DNA of 36,470 nt from Methanomicrobia archaeon (GTDB lineage Archaea > Halobacteriota > Syntropharchaeia > Alkanophagales > Methanospirareceae): assembly GCA_016928455.1 (NCBI GenBank), contig JAFGKP010000123.1, positions 1-36,470 of the forward strand. Direction: 5' to 3'. The position numbers and the translations under genes are program-made. Positions 30,397 to 36,470 of this stretch are shown here, in pieces (positions within the stretch are counted from its first letter, which is position 1; each line of letters begins with the position of its first letter). The notes under the pieces are model-generated. The model did no database searches. It worked only from the letters and a program-made list of their open reading frames with translations, and had not been told where the DNA came from.

Positions 30397-32637
30397 ATGA
30401 GTCTCAAAATCCGGAGGAATAGAACCAGGAGCACAAACAAGAGCATCCTTCAGGACACGCGTGCGATCTCTGAGGTATTAGGTGCTTTGATCATTATGGC
30501 TATTCTGCTTTCCGCATCGTCTATCTATCTCGCGCAGCAACTGCCTGAATGGACAAAGGAGTATGAGGCGAAACATGCAGCTGCAGTGCCACATGACTTT
30601 GCCACGCTCGAGGCTAATATCGAGCGTGCGGTATTGAGCGAAGATCCAACCACCGTAACGTCTACAACGGTTGGTATGCTCCCTGAAGGCGTCCCGCTGA
30701 TTGGCATGTACCCAGCCGGTGGCACGCTCCAGTTCAACCCGAATCAAGAAACGTTCGAATGCATCGCCGCCACACCAGATGATTCAGCGGTTTCTGGCAG
30801 TGGCTATTATTGGAATAACACTACCGATTGGAATACCTTCAATGATACGTATCATGTAGTTGTCACTACGTCAAAAGCAGAGTTGGAACCTGCGAAGAGA
30901 GGAAATTTAAATATTACGAAAAATCAGTCGCTATCCGGGGAATATTATCGTGATACGTTCAGTGTGCGAAACAACTCGACACTGACCATTGATGGGCGGT
31001 TAACGATCCATGCTCGGACTATTTTCGTTGAAGAGGGATCAAGCATCAATGCGGACGGCAAGGGCTGGTCCGGTGGGCTGGGCAACTCACCTGGAGATAA
31101 CGGGACTGGTGTGGGCGGGGGACTGGGCGGGAATCAATCAAAAACGGGAAATGCAGGTGGTGATGGTGGAGGAGGCGGGGGCTGTGGCGGTAATGGCGGT
31201 AATGGCGGTGAAAATCAGAATTCGGGCGGCAATGCCTCTGATTTGCTAAACTACTTAGGACCCAGTTGTGCCGGAGAGGTGATGGGCTCTGGCGGCGGAG
31301 GTGGTGGTGATGGTCATGACAGTGAGGGACAAATGATAGCTTCATCCGGCGGTGACGGCGGCAGTGGCGGGGGTTATGTCTGCTTAGACGCCGCTTTTAT
31401 TGACATTAGCGGCAACATCTCCGCCTGCGGCGCGAACGGTGAAGGTAAGTTGCAATATGATGAGAATGAATCCTACCGAGGTGGTGGCGGAGGAGGCGGT
31501 AGCGGAGGCTGGATAAAAATCATTGGCGATAACGTGAACATTACTGGAGTCCTCGTTGCCGCGGGTGGCAATGGAGGTGAGAGCCCCGCAGGAGATGGTG
31601 GGGGTGGGGGTGGGGGTGGAATAGTTGAGGTATTTTACTATAGCCCCTCACAGATCAAGGAGAGCCATATAGATGTGCGCCCTGGGAGAGGTGGAAATGG
31701 TTCTCTGCCAGGTAATAATGGTACTTCGGGGATAAAGGATCCCCCAAAAAACCAACCATATAACTCCACCCTTTTTCACTATGAGTCTGGTTATCTCGTC
31801 TCGAATATGACCGAAGTCCCGGACCAAGAGAAGGTTGGGTACGATACGAACAGCTCACGTACTCGCTACGGTAATCTGACGTATCGTGCGGATGTGCCTG
31901 CGGGAACGGACATCGTGCTCAAGGTGCGCACCTCTATGTATGATGACATGCACGATGCAATGCCCTGGGAGACCTGCCCGCCGGTCGCAAACGGAACGGC
32001 CATCTCTGGTCTCATCTCTGTCTCCGACGGGCACCGGTACATCCAGTGGCGCGCGGAGCTGCTCACCTTCAGCCCCGAAATCACACCCCGGCTCCACTGG
32101 GTCAATATCACTTATGACTATGGCGAGCCCGTGCTCGCGCGCACTTCCGGCACGATCAGCTACGCGAGCCAGTACCTCTATTACCCCAATTATAACCTCG
32201 TCTATGCACATGGCGCCACGATCAGGGAGCAGTATGGCCGGGCCTTCATGCTCTTCCCACCGCCGGTCTTCGTCGAGGCTCATGAGACGGGAAGCGCGCT
32301 CACCATCACGGCGATTGATATAACCGGTGATGAGTCCTCAGTCAGCGGCCGTATGAGCGCTACCGTCCAAACCGCGCCACAGGGCGCTGCGCTGCTCAAG
32401 CCCGGCCTGAACTATGCGAATATTACCCTTAATCTGACTACCGCGTATCGTAGCGCATGGGTGGATTGGTTCACCGCGACCTGCAACGACGCGGGCTTAT
32501 CACATGGGACAGAACCAGGACAGTACAACATCACCATTACACCAGATGCGCTCCAGGTCATCTTTTATGGCAACGAGACGAAGCCCGTGAAGTTGTGGCT
32601 CAAGCGTGCAGAAGCCAGGGTAAAACTCACTGAATGA
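30397..32637 (+). CDS. Giant pilin-like glycine-rich surface protein 1
   Basis: 746 residues. After a basic leader, residues about 27-50 (RAISEVLGALIIMAILLSAS) resemble the AVSPVIG assembly helix of archaeal pilins, with Glu replacing Pro. A domain shared with the next gene follows (KHAAAVPHDFATLEANIERAVLSEDP, about 65-90; then GTLQFNPNQETFECIA). Residues about 175-215 read LTIDGRLTIHARTIFVEEGSSINADG. Residues about 220-410 are a glycine-rich block with Gly runs up to eight. The last 270 residues form a beta-rich module with many N-x-S/T sites (VRTSMYDDMHDAMPWETCPP, GHRYIQWRAEL, DALQVIFYGNETKPVKLWLKR). Probably extracellular, tethered or assembled through the pilin-like helix. First gene of a three-gene tandem. 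Confidence 0.85.
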   Translation: MSLKIRRNRTRSTNKSILQDTRAISEVLGALIIMAILLSASSIYLAQQLPEWTKEYEAKHAAAVPHDFATLEANIERAVLSEDPTTVTSTTVGMLPEGVPLIGMYPAGGTLQFNPNQETFECIAATPDDSAVSGSGYYWNNTTDWNTFNDTYHVVVTTSKAELEPAKRGNLNITKNQSLSGEYYRDTFSVRNNSTLTIDGRLTIHARTIFVEEGSSINADGKGWSGGLGNSPGDNGTGVGGGLGGNQSKTGNAGGDGGGGGGCGGNGGNGGENQNSGGNASDLLNYLGPSCAGEVMGSGGGGGGDGHDSEGQMIASSGGDGGSGGGYVCLDAAFIDISGNISACGANGEGKLQYDENESYRGGGGGGGSGGWIKIIGDNVNITGVLVAAGGNGGESPAGDGGGGGGGGIVEVFYYSPSQIKESHIDVRPGRGGNGSLPGNNGTSGIKDPPKNQPYNSTLFHYESGYLVSNMTEVPDQEKVGYDTNSSRTRYGNLTYRADVPAGTDIVLKVRTSMYDDMHDAMPWETCPPVANGTAISGLISVSDGHRYIQWRAELLTFSPEITPRLHWVNITYDYGEPVLARTSGTISYASQYLYYPNYNLVYAHGATIREQYGRAFMLFPPPVFVEAHETGSALTITAIDITGDESSVSGRMSATVQTAPQGAALLKPGLNYANITLNLTTAYRSAWVDWFTATCNDAGLSHGTEPGQYNITITPDALQVIFYGNETKPVKLWLKRAEARVKLTE
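31060..31625 (+). repeat. Glycine-codon-rich block in giant pilin-like gene 1
   Basis: Long GGN-codon arrays (GGTGGTGGCGG..., GGGGGTGG...) alternate with segments such as SGGYVCLDAAFIDISGNISACGANG. The same alternation is seen in the next gene. Confidence 0.75.
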
Positions 32638-32678
32638 AGTGATAATATGGAGAACCTAATGGGAAAAGAACAGAGGCT

Positions 32679-34886
32679 ATGACAGCATTCTGGAAGAGCG
32701 AGCAGGCCGTTTCTGAAGTGGTGGGCGTGCTCCTGATAATGGCTATTCTCCTCTCTCTGAGCGCGATCTTCTTCTCGCGAGAGGTTCCGGCATGGACGAA
32801 GGAGTTCGAATATCAGCATGCCGCAAAGGTCCCGCAGGACTTCGCGGCACTCGGCGCACAAATTGATATGGCGCTGGCGAGCGAAGACCCAGCGACACCC
32901 TTGTCTACTGCTATCGGGATGACCCCCGGTACTGTCCCGCTGGTCGGCCTCCAGGCCGCCGAAGGCACGCTCACCTTCGAGCCTGATGAAGAGACTTTCG
33001 AATGTATCGCCACCACGCTCGAAGCAGCAAATACCTCGGGGAACGCCTACTGGAATGATAGCTCTACCTGGACTAAATTCGAGAAGTACCATGTGAAAGT
33101 GACCGATTCGGGCGTACGGCTGGAATCCGACGCGGGAGAATATAAAGACCCTATTGAAACGAACGGGACACTCTCGGGGGAATATTATTGCGATCGCTTC
33201 ATCGTCCGGAATAATTCGACACTGACCGTACCGGGACGGTTAACGATCCACGCCATGAACATTTTCGTTGATGAAGGGACTCTAATTACCGCAGATGGCT
33301 GGGGCTATGCGGGTGGGGCGGGCAACAAGCCGGGGTATAACGGGAGTGGAACAGGTGGAGGGAAAGGTGGAGACGAAGGTGAAAATAAGAAAGAAGGGGG
33401 TTACGGCGGCGGTGGTGGGGGATGCGGCGGAGAAGGGGGCCGTGGGGGGAATAATACCGACTCAGGTGGCAGTGCATCGCATTTGAACGATTTGATGGGC
33501 TCTGGCGGCGGTGGCGGTGGCGACTGGAAGGATCCTAATGGTAAGATCGTACTCTCATCAGGTGGTGCCGGTGGGTCGGGTGGGGGTTATATACAGTTAG
33601 ATGCGGCCACTATTGATATTCGGGGTATTATCTCCGCTAATGGATCAGACGGAGTAGGTGCTCAATTATCTAAGGACAATAACTTTTTTGGTGGGGGTGG
33701 CGGTGGTGGTAGCGGCGGCCTGATCATCATCAAAGGTAATGTCGTCAATATTACCGGTATGCTCTACGCCATGGGCGGTGATGGGGGCAGTAATGACGAT
33801 AAAGGAACCGGCGGTGGTGGTGGCGGGGGCGGTGAAATCCATGTATATTACGATAGCAGTATCTTTCCAAATGACGTAAAAGCTGACCATATCAATGTAG
33901 GTTACGGTAATGGTGGCAGCAGTGGTAAGGAGGGGGCGGAGGATGGGAAGAACGGCACGCCCGGATCACCCGTGGTAAATCAATCCCTTTACTTTCCGAG
34001 TATCTTCTACTACAGCTCAGGGTATATCGTCTCGAACATGATCAACGTCTCAGACCAGGGGCAGGTCGGGTACGATACGAAGAACAGCACCCTCATTCGC
34101 TACGGGAATGTAACGTACGGGTCTGAGCTTCCGCCTGATACTGATATCGTGCTGAAGGTCCGCACCTCGATGTGTCCTGACATGCACGATGCGCTACCCT
34201 GGGAAGACTGCCCGCCCGTTGCCAATAACACGTACATCCCGAACCTCCCCTCGGCCTCTGACGGGCACCAGTACATCCAGTGGCGTGCTGAACTGCTCAC
34301 CTTCGATCCGCGCATCACGCCCGTGCTCTCGTGGGTCAATATCAGCTACGAGTATGGCAAACGACCGGTGCTCGTTACGTCATCCGGGCATCTGGACTAC
34401 AAGAGCCAGTATCTCTATTTCCCCAATTATCAACTCGTCCACACACACGGCGGCACGATTAAACTTCAGGATGACGAGAGTTTCATGCTCTTCGCACCGC
34501 CTATCTTTGTGAGCACTGATGATTCAGGAATATCGCTCAAAATCACCGCGGTCAACCTTACAGGTACTAAAAGAACGCTCAGCGGACGGCTCAGCGCCAC
34601 CGTGCAGGCCTCGTACCTTGAGGACACCCTGCTCACCAACGGCTTGAACTTCGCGAATATCACCCTGAATATCACGACCAACTATCCCGCCGCATGGGCA
34701 GACTGGTTCAACACGACCTGCAAAGACGCGGGAATAGTGTATGGAAATGCTTCCGGGCAGTATAACATCACCTACAAGAGCACCGCCGCACCAGATACGC
34801 TCCAGATTGTCTTCTACGGCAACGAGACGAAGCCGGTGAACCTGTGGTTGAAACGATCCCGTGCGAAGGTCGAAATAACGAGCTGA
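32679..34886 (+). CDS. Giant pilin-like glycine-rich surface protein 2
   Basis: 735 residues, colinear with the previous protein throughout. Pilin-like segment SEQAVSEVVGVLLIMAILLS at residues 7-26, then KVPQDFAALGAQIDMALASEDP and FECIATTLE. LTVPGRLTIHAMNIFVDEGTLITADG at about 180-205 is followed by the glycine-rich block (about 205-390). The C-terminal module has VRTSMCPDMHDALPWEDCPP, GHQYIQWRAEL and DTLQIVFYGNETKPVNLWLKR. The gap from gene 1 is 41 bases, so they are probably cotranscribed. Short conserved segments (GGGGGG, SGGGY, IDIRGIISANG) alternate in the Gly block. No catalytic motif is seen; an adhesive or matrix role is inferred. Confidence 0.85.
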   Translation: MTAFWKSEQAVSEVVGVLLIMAILLSLSAIFFSREVPAWTKEFEYQHAAKVPQDFAALGAQIDMALASEDPATPLSTAIGMTPGTVPLVGLQAAEGTLTFEPDEETFECIATTLEAANTSGNAYWNDSSTWTKFEKYHVKVTDSGVRLESDAGEYKDPIETNGTLSGEYYCDRFIVRNNSTLTVPGRLTIHAMNIFVDEGTLITADGWGYAGGAGNKPGYNGSGTGGGKGGDEGENKKEGGYGGGGGGCGGEGGRGGNNTDSGGSASHLNDLMGSGGGGGGDWKDPNGKIVLSSGGAGGSGGGYIQLDAATIDIRGIISANGSDGVGAQLSKDNNFFGGGGGGGSGGLIIIKGNVVNITGMLYAMGGDGGSNDDKGTGGGGGGGGEIHVYYDSSIFPNDVKADHINVGYGNGGSSGKEGAEDGKNGTPGSPVVNQSLYFPSIFYYSSGYIVSNMINVSDQGQVGYDTKNSTLIRYGNVTYGSELPPDTDIVLKVRTSMCPDMHDALPWEDCPPVANNTYIPNLPSASDGHQYIQWRAELLTFDPRITPVLSWVNISYEYGKRPVLVTSSGHLDYKSQYLYFPNYQLVHTHGGTIKLQDDESFMLFAPPIFVSTDDSGISLKITAVNLTGTKRTLSGRLSATVQASYLEDTLLTNGLNFANITLNITTNYPAAWADWFNTTCKDAGIVYGNASGQYNITYKSTAAPDTLQIVFYGNETKPVNLWLKRSRAKVEITS
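33290..33835 (+). repeat. Glycine-codon-rich block in giant pilin-like gene 2
   Basis: GGN-codon arrays equivalent to 31060-31625. DNA between the two blocks has diverged while the protein pattern is kept. Confidence 0.75.
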
Positions 34887-34913
34887 AACGAATGAAGGGA
34901 TTCTGAGAGCTAT

Positions 34914-36245
34914 ATGAGTATGCGACGCCGATCAGAACCAGGAACCGAAGCCGCCCAGGCGTTCGTCGTGGGGGCGATCCTCATCACCGGGATCGTGCTT
35001 ACCACGTCCTTTATCTACCTCTCCATCAACACGCCGGCAGCGACCAAAGCGGGCGAGTATCAGCATGCCGCCGCGGTCGCTGCGGATTTCAATACGCTCT
35101 GCTACAGCATTACCGCTTTGAGAGCTTCAGCATCGTCTGGTGCTTCACTCTCCGTGCCGATCCGCATGAGCCCTGCGAAAGAGTCGCTCATCGCGCTTCC
35201 CGCAGCCGCGGGCACGATCAGCTTCTCACCCGCTACCGAGCAGGTGAGCATTAGCGTCAATGGCACGGGCTCGCCTCCTGCTGGGCCCTGGACGGACGAG
35301 GAGTTCACGCATACCGACCGCTTTAAAGTCGAGATAGCGTCAGGCAACGCCACGCTCGCCAAGCCGCGATACGCACGGGGCTATCTGGAATCGAACCATA
35401 GTACTACACCGGGCAAGATCGGGGGGAAGGATCTGGGAAGTGCGAACATTACGTACGAGAACTTCTCGTGGAACACCAGTCTTCCAGCAAACACGCGGAT
35501 CGTCTTGAAGGTGAGAACGGACATGTTCCCGGATATGAGGCATGCTAAGAACTGGAGCGACTGCCCGGCAATCGAATCACAAGACGGGTTCAATAACAGA
35601 AGTCTCGCGAAAATCGCATCGGTCTCACCGGGGCATCAGTATGTGCAGTATCGCGCGGAGCTCAGCACCTGGGATCCCGATTTAACGCCCACGTTATGTA
35701 ACGTGAGCATCTCTTACAACTTCTCACAACCAGAGGTTGTCCTCGCGAGCTCTTCCGGCTCGATCAGCTTCACGAGCAACCACTGCTATCTCCCGGAGCA
35801 TACCCTCAGCTATGCAAGTGGCGCGGTAATCAAGAAGCAGCAGGACAATGAGTTCGTGCTCGGGAATTTCAGCATCTCCGCCGCTAAAGCAGGCAGTACT
35901 ACAGAAATCCGCATCTCGCTCTTTGACCTGACCGGAACCTCGGTCCCTGCGCAGAGTGGCCAACCAACGACCATCATTAAAATATATCGCGATGACTACG
36001 GACTCATCTCTGATTCGTTCTATTATCCCAATCTCACGCTGAACATCACGACGAATTATACCCAGGCCTGGTCAGACTGGCTGAATAAGACCCTTGACGC
36101 GGCTGGATTGGTCCGCAGCTCTGACTCTGACTACAATCTCTCGAGGCCTACTAATAACTCGGTACGGGTCGTGTTTTATGGCCATGATGATGGTGTTAAG
36201 TTGTATCTCGATAAGACCACCGTTCAGGTACGCATACCAACATAA
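34914..36245 (+). CDS. Pilin-like surface protein 3, lacking the glycine-rich block
   Basis: 443 residues. It has the same N-terminal plan (EAAQAFVVGAILITGIVLTT, then EYQHAAAVAADFNTLCYSI and GTISFSPATEQVSISV) and the same C-terminal module (VRTDMFPDMRHAKNWSDCP, GHQYVQYRAEL, NLTLNITTNYTQAWSDWL, VRVVFYGHDDGVKLYLDK), joined directly without the Gly-rich insert. The pilin-like helix has lost the SEV.G core (AFVVGA). The gap from gene 2 is 27 bases. It may be the minor or basal subunit of the same structure. Confidence 0.83.
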   Translation: MSMRRRSEPGTEAAQAFVVGAILITGIVLTTSFIYLSINTPAATKAGEYQHAAAVAADFNTLCYSITALRASASSGASLSVPIRMSPAKESLIALPAAAGTISFSPATEQVSISVNGTGSPPAGPWTDEEFTHTDRFKVEIASGNATLAKPRYARGYLESNHSTTPGKIGGKDLGSANITYENFSWNTSLPANTRIVLKVRTDMFPDMRHAKNWSDCPAIESQDGFNNRSLAKIASVSPGHQYVQYRAELSTWDPDLTPTLCNVSISYNFSQPEVVLASSSGSISFTSNHCYLPEHTLSYASGAVIKKQQDNEFVLGNFSISAAKAGSTTEIRISLFDLTGTSVPAQSGQPTTIIKIYRDDYGLISDSFYYPNLTLNITTNYTQAWSDWLNKTLDAAGLVRSSDSDYNLSRPTNNSVRVVFYGHDDGVKLYLDKTTVQVRIPT

Positions 36246-36416
36246 GTTATGCTGGTAGCGAGCGCGGTGACGGTATCGTGTGCGTGGTGCTACGTTAGAG
36301 CATTCTGTACGTTTGGATGGTTCGGATGATGTCCGATTCCGCATCAGGCCTGCATTGAGCGTGTATGTATGCAGGATGAACGACCGAAAGCGGGGTTGTC
36401 AAGTTAATGGGTGCTG
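36246..36416. other. Gene-free end region
   Basis: No gene was seen. A 7-bp inverted repeat CCTGCAT/ATGCAGG lies at 36349-36355 and 36369-36375 and could form a hairpin after the operon, without a T-run. Confidence 0.4.
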
Positions 36417-36470
36417 CGCGTGATTTTACAAAATTGCGTTAGCAGCGAGCTTCGTTAGGGTAACCAGACC
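36417..36470 (+). repeat. Dispersed 54-bp repeat, copy 2 (runs off the window)
   Basis: Matches 21315-21368 at roughly 80% or more. The hairpin found after copy 1 would lie beyond the window edge. Confidence 0.65.

Overview
The window reads as archaeal DNA, most probably from a Halobacteriota (Euryarchaeota) lineage related to methanogens or anaerobic methane oxidisers (ANME-1/Syntropharchaeia-like). That placement is inference from content: a DUF106 (EMC3/YidC-superfamily) membrane protein, AVSPxIG-type archaeal pilins, a DUF2769 protein, an archaeal-type FMN glutamate-synthase domain, a TrmJ-type SPOUT methyltransferase, a UPF1/IGHMBP2-like helicase, and AT-rich BRE/TATA promoters with short or no leaders. 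No rRNA, tRNA or CRISPR array was seen.

Layout. 1-6.4 kb (minus strand) is a biosynthetic block: argC (3' end cut off by the window edge), a small helix-hairpin-helix protein, leuD, a secreted SCP2-like protein, leuC, a small unknown, then a glutamate-synthase-like enzyme with a ten-cysteine DUF2769-type N-terminus next to a stand-alone DUF2769 protein. 6.6-12.2 kb holds single housekeeping or accessory genes: a C2H2 zinc-finger protein, a cytochrome-b5-like lipoprotein, an SF1 helicase, DUF167, acylphosphatase, two CBS-pair proteins and DUF106. 12.6-16.0 kb is a large secreted subtilase with NosD-like beta-helix repeats and a decayed tandem copy of its C-terminus. 16.1-17.9 kb carries truA and a trmJ-like gene.

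18.3-28.4 kb is an accessory island rich in toxin-antitoxin modules at different stages of decay: MntA/HepT, vapB with a truncated vapC, an RHH vapB with a frameshifted vapC, hicBA, two DUF104-type vapBC pairs and a broken DUF104 antitoxin. Between them lie two paralogs of an unrecognised 123-131 aa protein on a segmental duplication, two type IV pilins, and several dispersed palindromic or promoter-like repeats. A near-identical 34-bp promoter element precedes both a small RHH-like gene and a rubredoxin gene.

29.2-36.2 kb is the most striking region: a CFI-box-like membrane protein, then a tandem operon-like set of three paralogous surface proteins (746, 735 and 443 aa). Each has an N-terminal type-IV-pilin-like hydrophobic segment and a shared C-terminal module. 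The first two also carry a long glycine-rich insert (poly-Gly runs up to eight) between the two modules. With the two short pilins upstream, this suggests an uncharacterised pilus-tethered adhesin or matrix system.
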